64,000 nt of DNA from Isoetes taiwanensis (GCA_021234155.1 JAJEKV010000053.1:9121798-9185797), one strand, 5' to 3'; shown: positions 11,912 through 25,349, counted from the stretch's first letter. The notes: generated from the sequence alone by a model not told the origin. A program made the numbers and translations.

Positions 11912-14900
11912 TTCGCAAGAATGAAGTATGTTTGGATCATTTGGATCTAAGTTTGAGAATAGGGAAAAGCATCTATTCGGTGGGCTTTATGGAGATACTG
12001 TAGTTGTTCGAATTAACCAAGACGAGCACCTGAGGTACATACATAAAAAATCTGGTGGCATATTTTATGGTCGGCTATTGGACAAATGGATATTTTTATC
12101 TAAAGATAATTTCCACTTGGTAGAGTGCACTGAACATTGTGCAAAAACCACATAGCCCTTTCGAATCCATTAAATCTCATTTGGCCAGATTTGAGATCTC
12201 AACATGACCCATAACTTGGATTAAGGAAATCCACGTGGAATTTGAACGACCAATATAAGAGAAGGGCATTTTTCGTGAAAATAAGTATTATGTGGCAAGG
12301 GGTAGAGAGGGCATGCTTATTTATCATCCACGTGGCTAATGTTTACATGACATGTATTAGCATTGATTACCATGCATTTAATGATGCGAATATTGTGAAA
12401 ATCATTTCCCAAGATAGGCACAGGGAAATTTAATGACATACAAAATATGGAAAAAAGATCACAAAAATATTATATGCAACATAAGGTATTCAGAAGAATA
12501 AATGTCTAGACTTGAATAACAAAAAGAAATTCAGCATCGTTTCTTGGACAAAATTGAGATTGTAGTCTACAATTCTAGGTAGTTCTACTGACTTGGACTG
12601 TAAGTCGACTTTTTTATTGGCTTCTGGACTTCTGAAAGCCCATTCCATCCCCAGATGCGCAGGCGAATTATTATCTTATAAATTTAATACTGAATGAGCT
12701 AAAAGGTATTCTTGACCGCCTCTTAATATATTCTTTTTGCATCCTGATGCATTTACTGCTATAGGATAAGGTGTTAAAGTAAAGCACAAAAGGTTTGAAG
12801 CTTTATGTCTTCACTTACTAATGATTCAAACAACAGGAATTAGACCATATTGAGCTGTTTTTCTTACATAATTCCACTTTCCAACATAGTGTAGAGTACA
12901 CCAGGAAATACTATGAACAGTTCCTATGAATAAAGTTATTGTCCACTATAGCAGACAAACTACCATTTAAAATGCTTAACATCATGGGATATTTATACAT
13001 GGATACAACATACAATTACACTCTGCAACAATTGCGAAGCAAGCATAAATGCTAATTTTTCTAAGAGTTCTCTAAGAATCCATGTTATAGAACTATGAAT
13101 ACGAAATTGAACAAAACAAACAATTGCAACCGTGGCTCAGATAACTATATACCTAGTTGAGTACCACCTTGTTACGAAAGGCTCCAACTTGCTTGAATGC
13201 CCTTCTATAGATGGCACTCCATATCACCCTGAAATAGATGCCCTAAAATATCTCATTGTTTTACGTTCCTTTATCACCTTTCACCCTGTCATGACCTAGA
13301 TTTTATAGCAAGACAAAATCGAAATGTAAAAGGTGCATTCAACAAAAAAAAGAACGCGAAAAAATGTAACTGTAAATAGACTTTTTATGAGGGTTGAAGC
13401 AGCCAAAAAGGGCAACAAAGCAATAACAGAGAAGAAATGTATTGCAAATGCTTTGTTGCAATACAAATAAACAAATCTATTCAGAATTACCCAACTACCT
13501 CAGATTTTTGGCAAGCCATCACATACCAGCAATGCAAAGATCCTTTCGCAACACATGAACAAACATGCCATTTCAGAAGAGATTGCACCAGGAGCATGTC
13601 AACCGTTTGTAAAGTTTCTCCAATGTATTGACAGAACCATTCTAATAGATAATGATAGATCTTATCTATAAGATTCATTCTCTTGTTTCAAAAAACTTTG
13701 ATTTGAACATGACAAAAATCCCTGCAACAAAACAGACTGAGGTTGCTAGGCAGAAAAATGCAAAGATGTGTTGACGAATTTCTAGTAGCAGGGCCTTAGT
13801 GGCATGACAATCTTTAATGTAGAAAAATAGTTTAGTTCAATCAGATCCTTCTCCACATTAAGGCGCAAAGTTCCCTTCTTGTAAGCATTCCAACCAGAAG
13901 CTTTGACAATACGGTGTGTCGGCAAAACTCATCAATCATAACATGCCCTCCTTAAGGTAAATTAGCAAAGATATTATAATTCCCATCCATGTTTGAAAAT
14001 AGCATGAATCCCATTTTTTCATGGAAGCTAAGTTCAATTACGCCCCCCAAAAATGATACCCAGAATGACCTAAATGTCACACTTTCACGCAAAAACCACG
14101 AAAATGGATATTTTTTATGGAATTTCAGGGAATCTTTTAAAGATTCCTTTCAAAGTGTGTTTGGAGCAAATTAGTGCGTTTCAGTTAATCCCTTTGGTAA
14201 TCTCCCAACCCAAAAGAATCTGATGTGTAGCCTTCTATACCTAGCTGCATTAGGGTACAAAGGTACCATAGCTGCCATGGCCATTTGTGTTTTGTAAGGA
14301 ATCGACTGCATCCAAATAAAAGAATAGTACAAATTCTTGCTAGGGCGAGAGTAAACTCCAAGAGGTTTTTCCCAATTTCCTCCACCACATTATTGAAAAA
14401 TGAGATATTCGAGAGTACAGATTAGGCCACGTCTTTTTTTGCATGATGTGGCAAGCTCATGGATAGGCTAGAATTGAAGCAAAGCTTGTACTCCATGCTA
14501 AGGCAAGGCTGCTAAAAATATATGGAACTTTCTCAATGTGTGTAATAATTGTTCAAGATACGATAAAAAGCAACATCTGAGGTGCCCCTCTTTTTTAAAA
14601 TGATATATAAAGAAGTTTAAAAAAAAGAAGAATAGAAGAACATATGCAACTTTATTAGATGTTTTATAAGAATGATCAAGAGGCCCATAGGAGTCAAATA
14701 TAAAGAATTTAAAAACATAGCAGCCCTTTACTGTTCGGCCCCTTTAAAGAGTTTTCGAGGGAAAAGACTTAGCACTAATAAGCTCGATGATAAATTGTAC
14801 AGCTGTGCCTGTCATTGTAGTGAGCGTCTCCGGAACACACTTATGAAAAAAGTGCACTCAATTCAAAGCATTGTTCTACATGCGCAGCTGCAGTTGCAAT

Positions 14901-15572
14901 CCTAGAAATGGTCGGATTTTGTGCCAGTCACGATCCCTTTCTGTATGTCTTCAGGTCCTATTTAGAAGTATAACTTGCCAGCTTGGATATACATCTCATC
15001 TGAAAGCAAACAAATTCATGAGCAACTTGAGTAGATCCGAAATATATAATGGCTTGGGGGTATTCTTATAATCAAAGAATGTCCAAAAAGTGTAATTTTA
15101 AATGTTGTAATGAAAGGAAGGATTAATAATACCTAGACTCAAATTACTCAAAGAGACATCAACTCAATTGTAATGTTCTCAATCAAGTGTATAAAAATGA
15201 AGAAGAGATGATGAAACTTAACATCTACACTAGTCCAACCTTAGCTTTTCATCCTTCTCATTGCTTGTCATTTATTTGGGCAGCTTGCGGGAGGACAAAT
15301 TTTGAAAAAGGCCTTTATTATTATGTTGTTAACATTCGAGGTTTTTGGCATAAAGTTCATTATTGAGCTTAGTAGTTAATACTTCTTTCCTGAGTCCTGG
15401 CTGATGAGAAATTTCGTGGGATGGCCTCGCATAATCTTCATATTCTACATAGAAAACTGCAACTACCTATTCAGTTTATATGTAGCTAAACAAATAGCAG
15501 GCAAAGAATGGTTTCTTATGTCTGATCGAACTCTACTTGGGTTTTAATCAATTAATTATATTTAGAGAGTGA

Positions 15573-17163
15573 TTAACTGGGCCAACCAACCGGAGGCTCT
15601 TCCAGAATGGCTCCATTCCCATATCTGCCTATGTCATCAGGCACAATATCCTGTAATCTGGCTATATCATCGGGCACAACATGATCCAGTGATCCTTCCT
15701 CTGCATCAAAATGGCTGAAAAAGGATGGACCTGATGTGAACCACTCATAATTCAGTTCTCCAGGTTTGGCATATTTCTGCCTGAAACAAACAAAAATAAA
15801 GTTTCAGAGAAACTTTAAGACCATTAGACTAAACAACTCGACATACCATTCTTGGTCCTCAATCATAATATCTGTCATTCCAAATGCCTTCAACTCTTCC
15901 CTAGTATGGTGGACGAGCAGGCTGTATCTGCATTAGAAAAAAAAAAAGTTCTTTTTACAGGTTTAAGATTTCCTAAGAAAATATGCTGTTTACCTTCCTC
16001 CAGGTCCAAGCTCCATAACCATAGATCCGGTGTTACCAAAATTCCATAAACCTTCAAACTGATCAACTGTCCATTTGTACCATCTCATCAGGAAAACCCT
16101 CAAGGTAAGCCCATGTGAGACAATAATCAGATTCACATAATTGGACTTCTCTTCTGGTCTCTGAAATCGGCCTATTTCTATATCCCCTCTCAGTGTTTCA
16201 CGAAAGCCTGATTTAAAGCATGTCAGCTACTAGTTATCTGTTTGTATGGCAGAGAATGAAGCGCTTGCCTGTTATCCTGTCGTAAACATCTGCTGCAGAT
16301 TCTCCATTAGGGAACCTATAGAAGAACCTGCCATATCTTAACCTGATAGCCTTTTCTACTCTCATTCTTTCCCTGTCTTGAAAATTTCCTGCAGAAAAGA
16401 TGCTGTAGGCTGAAGCTAAGAAAATAGTATTTGCAGAAACTGAAGAGCCATATCCAGCAAAAATGATAGACTGTAACGAAATGAAAGATCAATGCAAAAA
16501 ACGAATCTAGACCTAAAGATGCAAATATGAAGCAATGCAATGTGAATAATCAGCGTAGAATATGAAGGGGCAGAATGAAAGATCAATCGAATAGACAAAG
16601 GTGAAAAACCCTAAATTATTTTCCTTACCAAAATCTTGCTCGCGGAGCCTTGGCTCTTCACGAACTCCGGCAATCCTTTCTTTTTCAAACGCCATGCCCA
16701 TAGCTCTCAAGGTCTGGAGAGTCCGTTTGTAAGGGGATACATAAAAATAAACTTTCCAATCCTCTGCTCCATCGCTTTCTACAAGATTTCTTATTCTTTT
16801 CCCACAATCAATGGCCTGCCTCCAACCATCCTCTGTTAGGGCAATTTTAGAATCCGGAATCTTTGTGTAACAACTCTCGTCTATATTCCCTTGGCTTTCC
16901 CCGTGCCGTACCAGAATAATCCTTCTAGGTCGAGGTGGGGGTTTGGATTCTTGAATAGAATGTGAAAAAATTCCTCCATTTTGAGAATCTCGACTCAAGG
17001 CAAGAGGAAGAAACTTACTTCTGCAACGCTTCTGCGCCGTGGCCACACATCTATCGCATTTTTCTGAATTTTGGAGTCGTCTAAACAGCAAATCTGCCAA
17101 AATGGGGTCAGATTGTGCATATCCCTGTGCCAAGAACTTTGCACCAGTGCTAGACTCTGCCAT
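15573..17163 (-). CDS. Phosphoglycerate-mutase-like protein (AT74-type, histidine phosphatase superfamily)
   Basis: Predicted phosphohydrolase or mutase that uses a phospho-histidine intermediate; the substrate of this plant family is not settled from sequence. Exons are 16629-17163, 16269-16388, 15994-16207, 15847-15927 and 15573-15780, totalling 1158 nt, 385 residues and a TAA stop. The catalytic motif RRIILVRHGESQGN is at about residues 80-94, YFYVSPYKRTLQTL follows, REQDFGNFQ spans exons 1-2, and the second histidine is in LIIVSHGLTLRVFLMRW in exon 3. The match to plant AT74 proteins continues through FEGLWNFGNTGSMVMELG. An N-terminal extension of about 78 residues with scattered basic residues precedes the domain and could be a targeting peptide. 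All exon junctions keep frame; the second intron uses a GC donor (AG|GCAAGC). It looks intact and is the best host gene in the window. The start is the first ATG in the open frame. Confidence 0.9.
16208..16268 (-). other. GC-AG intron
   Basis: The donor reads ACAG|GCAAGC and the acceptor TTAAATCAG|GC. Splicing here joins RITG to FRETLRG in frame, matching the family, so the GC donor is real rather than a misread GT site. GC-AG introns are a known minor class in plants. Confidence 0.8.
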
Positions 17164-17738
17164 TCTAGCTATAAAATCATTCTGTAGCAGGTTCTACCGA
17201 TCCGAAACAGATTAAAAAGCTGGTCGGAAAGGGAAAAAAAATACCTCTGTCTTTGTCACAAATGCATTCTTGAGATGCCGGTTGGTCTGAATCAGAGGAG
17301 AAAAAGGGGGCTTTAAATGTCCCCTGTTATAAATTCGATGTGGAACAGGATTTAGGCCGCTGTTCATCCATCCAGAATCAGATCAGATCAGCTTGAAGCT
17401 TCTATTCTGCTAAAGGGATATTGCGGAAAGGAATTAAGGGGAAATAATGGAGGTTGAGCAGACATGGATTGACGGTTGCCAGGCGGCTACGGGAGCTTCA
17501 CGTTGATTTTCGTGTTTTGTTTTTGAACTGGATTTGAATATTGTTTGTTTTACTTCTTCGACAAGTCAGATTTTAGTGTATTCCAATTTGAGATATGCAT
17601 TACGTGCACATGTTGCCTATCACAACTAGGAGCTCTAGGGGGGAATATAATAAAATTTATAATTTTACAATATAATACCCCTACTGATATTGGCTCTCTT
17701 GTAGGACGGCACTCACACTATCTCCGCCCGATTTGGGT
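17164..17738. promoter_or_regulatory. Upstream region of the phosphoglycerate-mutase-like gene
   Basis: No gene. On the minus strand a TATA-like TTTATAAC lies near 17327-17334, about 165 bases before the ATG, at a reasonable place for a core promoter. No other element is recognised. Confidence 0.3.
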
Positions 17739-18227
17739 GGGTGAAAATAGCTTTACCCTGGTTTTGATGATTCTGTCGCGGTGAATACTCTCCCGAGGAA
17801 TCATAGACCCTCTGGGAACAGGATCCGTTTCAGAGGTCCCATTTTCCGTACTTGACAGTGTCAGACATACCCTCTGATGAATCATAGCCGTCCGTCTGCA
17901 GAGTGCATCCTGTCTATCCGTTTTATACCTCCTCGCAGAATCACAACGGTAGAATACCGCCGGACAGCGATTCCGTCACGTGGAATAGAGGCAGTGATTC
18001 CGTCCGGCCATATTCTGTCGTTGTGATTCCGCGGGGAGGTATAAAACGGATGGCCAGGATGCACCCTGCAGACGGACGGCTACGATCCATCAGGGGTACG
18101 CCTGATACTATCAGGTACGAAAAACGGGACCTCTGGAACGGATCCTGTTCCCAGAGGGTCTGTGATTCCGCGGGAGAGTATTCACCGTGACGGAATCGCC
18201 AAAACTAGGGTAAAGCTATTTTCACCC
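17739..18227. mobile_element. 489-bp foldback transposon (Mutator-like MITE)
   Basis: The two halves are inverted copies of each other over almost their whole length: the left end gggtgaaaatagctttaccc pairs with the right end gggtaaagctattttcaccc, and pairing continues through gaatactctccc, ccctctgggaacaggatcc, cgtccgtctgcag and ttttatacctcc. The centre is near 17983. It is flanked by a perfect 9-bp duplication GATTTGGGT (17730-17738 and 18228-18236). A 9-bp duplication is typical of Mutator-like elements. It has no coding capacity. Confidence 0.9.
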
Positions 18228-20527
18228 GATTTGGGTTATTAAATAAATCAGTGGAAACCCTTCCGGGCTTCAATATTGAAACTCTTCCAAATTTCCATGA
18301 AATCAAGAAGGGTTTCCACATATTGAAGCACAGAAGGGTTTCCATCAAAAATATAAAATAGATTATTTTTTGGGGGAAGATATCCACTGCTTCTTAGAAA
18401 TTAATTCCTACGACTATTCTTGAAGAGCCTTTTAGAGAAAGGGATTTGTTTTTTGTCTTGCCACTTGTTCCGGCAATTTCTCTCTGCAACTGAGAAATCA
18501 GGAAGTGCTTCAGGCGATCAGAAAGTGTTTCGGGCGATTAAGGCGATCAGGAAGTGTTTCAGGTGATTCACGAAGTGTTTCTATTCAGGAATTGCTTTTG
18601 TGATTCAAGAACGGTTTTAGTGATTGCGGTTTAAGTTTCAATCAAGTATGAAGAAGCCAATGTTCCCTTCAATTTTCAGAGTTTCGGAAGCATTGCCCCT
18701 GTGTTTTATTTTCTTTTCTTTTTGTAGAAAAATTAGGAAGCAGACCCAACAGTTCCTTAATCTTTCTTGGGCATTTTTTGCAACTGGTGCTAATTTCTAG
18801 TATCGATCAGGTAAGAAGTAGCTGCTCTTCTGTTCAATTTCTGGATTTGTAGGAGCATTGCACATCCTTTTTATTATTTTTGCAGGATTTCCATGGCAAG
18901 ACAGTATACGCTGAACAAATCAAGCGGCTAATCCACGGTAAATTTGTCGTTTCCTCTATAAATTTGCATGTCGTTTCCTCCGTAAATTTGTCGTTCCCTC
19001 TGTAAATTTGCATGCCATTTCCTCTGCAAATTCAATTCTACTATTATAAAAGCTCGGAACAAAACAACATGGAGCTTGGCGCCAAGAAGCAGCATGGAAA
19101 ACAAAAGCGGCAAGAAAATACAGAACATTGGATGGTAGCTACAATTGACAGTGGCAACAAATTTTTTAATTTTTTCTTAATTTTTTTTTTAGAAGTCTCA
19201 AAGTAAGATTTTTGAGGAAAACCTGGACCGATTCAACGCATTCCAATTTAGAAATATCTGTGGAAGAAAGAAGGGAAAGCTTGATTTCCACTATACAGAT
19301 TTCCTCTACTCTGGTAATGCACAGTATTGCTTTTAGTTGGTAGTATTTTGTTTAGGGATGATGGTACTGCATTTGATATGGCATATGGATTCTTTTTTTT
19401 ATAATTAAAGGCTGAGTGACAAACATTTGAGAAAGTTCAACAAGTAACTGAAAATCAGATGGTTGTGGATGTTTCTACTGTTACTCCAAATGCTAAATTT
19501 GTTGAGCTTGGAGCAGGTTCCCTTCACAATATCTAAGGCGGGTTTGTAACTTTTTGAGAAGTCGTGTTTCTGGGTTGCAGCTTGGAGCACAATACAAAAA
19601 ATTTCTCCTTTTTGTTCATTATAGCATACAAATAATTAGCACATGCAATTAGCATATAAATAATTGCATCTATTTCCTTGAAGAATAGCTTAATTCTAGT
19701 GAAATTTTTTTGAATCCTTTTCATCTCGAATGCTTGAAGGTGCAATGCATTTACTAATTGAGCAAATCATGAATCCTCTTCGACATTCTTATTTCCTTTG
19801 ATAAATATTAGAAACGCTTGGGTTTTAACCCAATCAGAACTTCAAATGTATTGTGTTCAAATATTATAAATAAAAGCACTCAAAGTGCAATTTCATTGCA
19901 CCTCTACTTCTTTTTGCTTATGTAAATTCTCTAGCAAAGTAAAAAAGGGCTGAGCATATTAAGTTTAGGTGCAACAAAAAAAGGGCATGGAAACGATTCT
20001 TCTATATCCACTCAAATAGATTCTACCTTGAACGATTGTAATGCACAGTTATAAGTCAAACGTGAACTAGCGAATTCAATTCTCTTGGAATTCACAATGC
20101 TCTTCTTTGTTGCTTGTCATTGATTGCTCAAAACACGTTGTGTTTTTTATTAGTAATTTTTTTTACATGTTTCTAGTATATTACATGCTTACGCTTCTTT
20201 TGTAATGTTTTAATATAAATACGGTGGGCATAGGTGCGGGCCAAGATCAAGGTGGGCCCCACCCGCCTGTTGGAATTATGACGTTTGCGCCCGACGGGTT
20301 AATCTCTAGTATAAGCGTAGGTTTCTATTGTTCGGTATCTAGTCATGGACACAAATATAGGGTGTCTCCCAATTTTATTTCTTGTTCTTTTAGACATAGA
20401 ACGTGTAGTATTATTCCCGTATGTAGAGAAAACTTATTTTTTTGTCCATTGCTTTAGAGTTGTGTGAACTTAGAATTTAGAATTCTTTAGGGACGAGCTC
20501 CATGGGCATTGGAGAATACGTCAATTA
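18228..20527. other. Intergenic region with short tandem repeats
   Basis: No gene recognised. At 18500-18590 a motif like gaagtgtttcaggcgat recurs four times with variations. At 18938-19030 a unit of about 26 bp (cgtttcctctgtaaatttg, with or without cat) recurs about four times. The remainder is AT-rich. Confidence 0.6.
20281..20310 (+). mobile_element. Possible second Helitron-like 3' end
   Basis: A short hairpin CCCG-a-CGGG is followed by ttaatct and CTAG then T. The stem is only four base pairs, much weaker than the one at 8389, so this is tentative. Confidence 0.2.
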
Positions 20528-20749
20528 TTGATCACCATCCCTGGGGCCCATACAAGGTCCCAGAATAGATGGTTTTGTGAGCACGAGGGTTGCACACACA
20601 CGCTTCGAGGAGACCAGGGTGGTTGGAGTCTAGGTATGGATGCTGCGAAGAAGCACCATGAGAGCCAGCATGGGAAGGTACTATGGGTGCCTCGGCCTCG
20701 TGGTGCACGTAGAGTGCGTCCAAGGGACGAGGAGGACGAGGAGGCATGA
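20528..20749 (+). pseudogene. Small frame with a C-x4-C ... H-x4-H pattern
   Basis: Encodes 73 residues, including CEHEGC followed by AAKKHHESQH. The spacing is reminiscent of a C2H2/BED-like zinc finger, followed by a basic then acidic tail. It ends two bases before the 3' tail of the LINE at 20751, so it may be a gene fragment cut by that insertion. The protein is not recognised and a chance pattern is possible. Confidence 0.2.
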
Positions 20750-20852
20750 GAGAGAATGAATGAATGAATGTTTTATTATTTTGTCGTCAGACCATCAGGT
20801 CTATATGACAATGACATTTTCCTACTAACAACCCCCCGTTCACGAGTCGATG

Positions 20853-22517
20853 TCACTCCAAGGGAGCATCATCCAACTCAAACTCCTGGTCTCTCTCATG
20901 TTCTTCATACATACCGAGTAAATCCTTGTAGTTCTTAATAGTCATCTCTCTTGTCTTCATAACTTCAATGAGGTAATTTCCTATAGTAGTGGCTGGAAGT
21001 GCAAAAAAGGCACTCAGTGTGGATAGCGAGGAGATCCCAAATCGCTCTCTATCCAACTGATACGCCGGACACTGTAGCACTACATGTTCCTCGTCTTCCA
21101 CCTCATCCTCACCACATACTTTGTATACTCTGTGGTACTTGGGAACATTCCCCCATCTCCCAACTTCGACCCCTAAGTGATGTGAGCTCATCCGCAATCG
21201 ACATATTAAATGTCTTTTATAACAGGAAGTATGTCCAGACAGATGTGGTGCTTCTGATAGATTGCTATTAATGTGACACTTGTAGAATGCCATTTTCGTG
21301 CTCGGGTTGCTCCAGATTTTATGGCGTACATGTGCTTCTACCCATGCCATCATCTTATTTTCCTCATCAGGCAAATGATCCAGGTCCATGTTCCATTTTC
21401 TTAACCATCGTCTGATGCTCATATGCCATCCCTTGTCTATGCTTTGCTTCATTGCTAACAAAGGTAATCTATCTTCATCCATCGCATGCATGCGCAACAA
21501 GTATTTAAGCGTTTGGGTAAGTGCTTCTACCTCCAATGCTACCAATCCTGATTCTGCTAGTAGCATATGGTATGGTGTTTGTACTTTGACCCCTAGCTCA
21601 GCCAACAAAAATTTTTTCTGGATCTTTTCTACTCTCTTCCACATGTCATCTGATAATCCCGGCCCCCAAGCTTCACATCCATACAGAACTACTGATTTAA
21701 CAAGTGCTACATACAACCTTTTTATCAATTCCCAATCAATGATACCTGTCTTGCTACACTGACATTGCATTGCATAGAGAGCTTTAATGCTCGCATCCGT
21801 ACGTTGCTCAACCGCTTTGTTCCAACTGTAATTGTGGTCAATAACCAGTTCTAAATATTTATAGGAGTTCGTAACTTCCATCTCCTTCCCATTATAGTAG
21901 AAGTGAAACCCGTCTCGAGACCTTGTGCCAAAAATCATAATCTTGGTCTTGGAGAGATTCACCTTCATCATGCCTCACAAAAGCTTGCCAGCGCATCTAA
22001 ATGTTTTTGCATGTCTTTGCATTTCTGGCAAATATTACATTGTCATCCGCATATAGCAGCATCAATATTGTGTATCCCGCTAGTGGCGTGCCTACCCCTC
22101 CATGATCCTGCATCAAGTTCTCTAACTGATCAATATAAATACCAAATAGGGTAGGGGAGAGGGGGCACCCTTGTCGGACCCCTATATTACTATCAACAGT
22201 TTCTTGGCAGCCTTGGTTGAAGGGGAAAGAGAGTTATACCACTACCTTCTCATATAAGTTTGCAACCACATTTCTCATTTCTGATGGGACCCCTATCGTC
22301 TCCATGTGATCCCACATATTCCCTCTGTTTACTGTGTCAAATGCTTTTGCCAGGTCTACTAAAAATGCAAATAGCGGCTTTTTTGTTTTTTTGATGGAGT
22401 CCATAATAGCCCTGATGGTGACCAAATGGTCGACAGTGCATCTTTTCGGCCTGAAACCTGCTTGCCCTGTAGCCCTGATGTGGTTCCTCTCTGCCCACGT
22501 GCTTATATACCTTTCTA
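20853..22517 (-). pseudogene. LINE A ORF2, RT and C-terminal part
   Basis: Reverse transcriptase that would copy LINE RNA at a nicked target. RT motifs visible on the minus strand are TGQAGFRPKR (upstream of 22425), LVDLAKAFDTVNR, the SNIGVRQGCPLSPTLFG block (about 22100-22190) and YADD-type catalytic residues near 22040. From 21971 to 20853 an open frame of 372 codons carries the conserved RxSSHHLGVEVGRW stretch and the C-terminal zinc-binding CKVCGEDEVEDEEHVVLQC. The frame is broken between 21971 and 22234 and again upstream. No ORF1 of this copy is visible. Confidence 0.85.
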
Positions 22518-22522
22518 TTATT

Positions 22523-25327
22523 TGTGACGAGCCTGCCGAGTTGACCCTCTAGGCAACTCGGGATCTTGTCAATACTGTGCTAATTCTAGGTTGGTGTGAC
22601 AAACAATTGGATATGGTGAAGATTTGAATCTTCCTCTTGCACAGTTGAAATGACACGCTCAAAACTCAATAAGCAAAATACTTATGATCTCAATATAATC
22701 AGAAAATATTAACATCCAAAGAATCCATATTCTCAACAAATATAACATCTAATTGTGTACAATTCAACCCAGGAGCTTCGCTCAACCATGATCCTCAGCT
22801 GCACCGCTGCCATCCCTTGCTTATTCACTGCACATGCATTCACTGGGGTTAGTCCTCGTGACTAAGTGGGGATCCCTGGCTGCCACTGCATGCATGGAAT
22901 ACTCTGGAAATCTCGGATAAGCATAAACACAGACGGAAAATCCTACGTGAGTACCGTGCTAAGACAACAACATAATCCAAGGAAATAGCAACATGAACGT
23001 CAGAAGCAAGACATAGTCAAAAATACCAAACCATCATGACACATAGCTCGGGACAATGGGAAGCTCGGCCCGCCTACATGCAGCCCCCACATTAGCGAGA
23101 AATGCCCGACCGACTCACATTCCGAGCCCCCCTTGGCGGAGTTGGTGGGGTGAACCTCAGTATCGATACCCTTCCCGACCCGACGTCCCGTGAAGGACCT
23201 CTTACCATGGAGTCACAGAGGTGACATAGCATCCCGATCGGGGAAACTACGCCCGTGTCACGAGCACAAGAACCACAGAGAAATCACGGATGAACATGAG
23301 CATCTTAGGAGCAACCTAGGCCACCCAGAACCTAGAAGTCCGGCCAGGAGGTTCCAAGTACATAACATAATATCAAGAACGACGATTGGAACAATGCAAG
23401 ACCATAACATGTGCGTTCATTAGAGAATTTACTACAAATGTGCCTAGATCATACTCTTGCCGATGTTGCCTTTGCACAACTTGCCCATGTTGAGGTAGCT
23501 AACTTACTTGATCCAAACATGTTGAGGAAGTCACAAGCCTAACTATCATTGATGTAGCTCCCATACCTATGTTCTTCTTCGAACAAGGAAAACAACATTC
23601 CAAACAATGCAAACTTACCTCGGGACCATTCTCCCATGAGGATAATCCATTAGCTACGATGCCTTTGTTCAAAGATGTGCAACAACTTAGATACTTACAG
23701 GTATACACTTAGCTAATAGTGCTCCATGCCATAGCCTCATCTGGACCCTCCATATACTTCATATTTCTCTCTCTCGGCCCAACTTCACTTGATCTCCAAG
23801 GTTCCAGCATGCTTTCCTTCTTTAAAATTATTAGCTAAGGTTTTTAATATTTCCATTAAAAACCTACTTTTCCATAGCTAAGGACTTATTAGTGCGTCTT
23901 AATGTAAAAACTCAAAAACCCGCACTTCCAGCTTAAAAATCCACAGGGTCTTATGACCGTAACTGCATATAACTTCTGTCAACTGATCCCTAGACTAGGT
24001 TCCATCTCCAGGAGCCAAAATTACCATTATCTCATTGTTTTTATCCTTATATCACATATTCTCTTACTTAAATGACTTCCGCGATTTTATGCAAAGCAAA
24101 TTATCCTATTTGTTATTACTATGCTATGCTCTCTATGTTCCTATTGTTTCTCCTGAATAATCCTTCTTTAAGCCCAGTGCACAACCCATTTCCATCTATG
24201 GGTATCTCCTTTGCAATATTAAGATATCATATGACTTAAAGTAACAATTCAACCAAGCCAAATGTTAGCAACAACATGCAATGGAACAAAATTACATGCA
24301 AAGGAAAACGAAATTATAGAACTCAAAAGTGACAAAAGTGACGTATCCATATTTCAGCCTCTTCCAGGTCTGATTTTAGCCTCGATTCTCAATCCACTCA
24401 TGACCCACAGCCAAATCGGCATGCCCCAGCACCAAATCGGCTTGATTCCAATGGATTTGAGTATGTTTTCTTGGATTCCCTGCAGTTGGGTAGCTTCTAA
24501 AGCTCTTCAAATCTTGCAAGGTGTGCCTTGATTCTCCAATTTGCTGATGTTCCAGGTCAAATTACCCCTTTCTTAAGCCAAATCGGCCCTTCCAGATGGT
24601 TCTAGTCTGACCCAACCTGGCATACATGGATTAATCGAGTCTGGCCAGATCCTTAAATGCCCCAAATCTGTATTGAAGGCTCACTTTCAGCCCTTGATTC
24701 ACTCTAATATGTCCTTGTCTATATAAATCCGGTTGACAAGAAGCAAATTCGGCTCCTCTTGCTTAATTATGAGCTTATCCCAATTCCAGTCCTTCTCTGG
24801 CTTTCATAGTTTACAGCCGCTCTTATCCTCTGCTGATTCCAGCACATTTGAATCCTAAAATCATCAGGAGCTATTGCCTTGAAAAGCTAGCACACATTTG
24901 GCATGCTATTTGCTATTCGGATCCCTTTTATTAGCTTCCTTGTTAAGCTCCTTTGCAGCCACAATCAACTCCATACAAATTGCCAATTGTTATCATTTCC
25001 AAGTGATTCTCATAAGCTAATCATGCCAGCCTACACAAGCCAAAGAATCACAACAAAACCCCACCTGATAAGAGACGATTTGGTGCAGTTCCGTTCTCCG
25101 TCTCCAACTCTGATAAGCTCCAATGCTTCTCTGCTTTGATGCTCCCAAATAGCCTTCTCTTGCAAAGAGCTTCACGTACCACCAAAAGCCCTCTTTCCCA
25201 AAATTGTCTTATTTTGTAAACCCTTTGTTTACATGAGACCATGCTGCATGCATGCCACATATACAACTCATATACATACCATACCCAAATGTGTATACTG
25301 CACCATTAAGTGGCCAGGTCTGTTACA
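22523..25327. mobile_element. Solo LTR (2.8 kb) inserted in LINE A
   Basis: Begins TGTGACG and ends TGTTACA (a TG...CA terminal pair) and is flanked by a perfect 5-bp duplication TTATT (22518-22522 and 25328-25332). Removing it plus one TTATT rejoins the LINE reading frame as ...FAKLYATIIERYIS..., which matches the other LINE copies here. No gag, pol, primer-binding site or second LTR was seen inside, so a solo LTR left by recombination is the simplest reading; a long non-autonomous element is possible. Confidence 0.8.
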
Positions 25328-25349
25328 TTATTGTTGCATACAATTTAGC

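Larger units (their letters stand above)
8420..15572. other. Long AT-rich region without identified genes
   Basis: Only short chance frames are present on both strands. Apart from the tandem repeats at 9491-9552 and 11779-11911, nothing supports a gene, an RNA gene or an intact transposon. Part of it may be the body of the Helitron whose 3' end lies at 8389. Confidence 0.5.
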
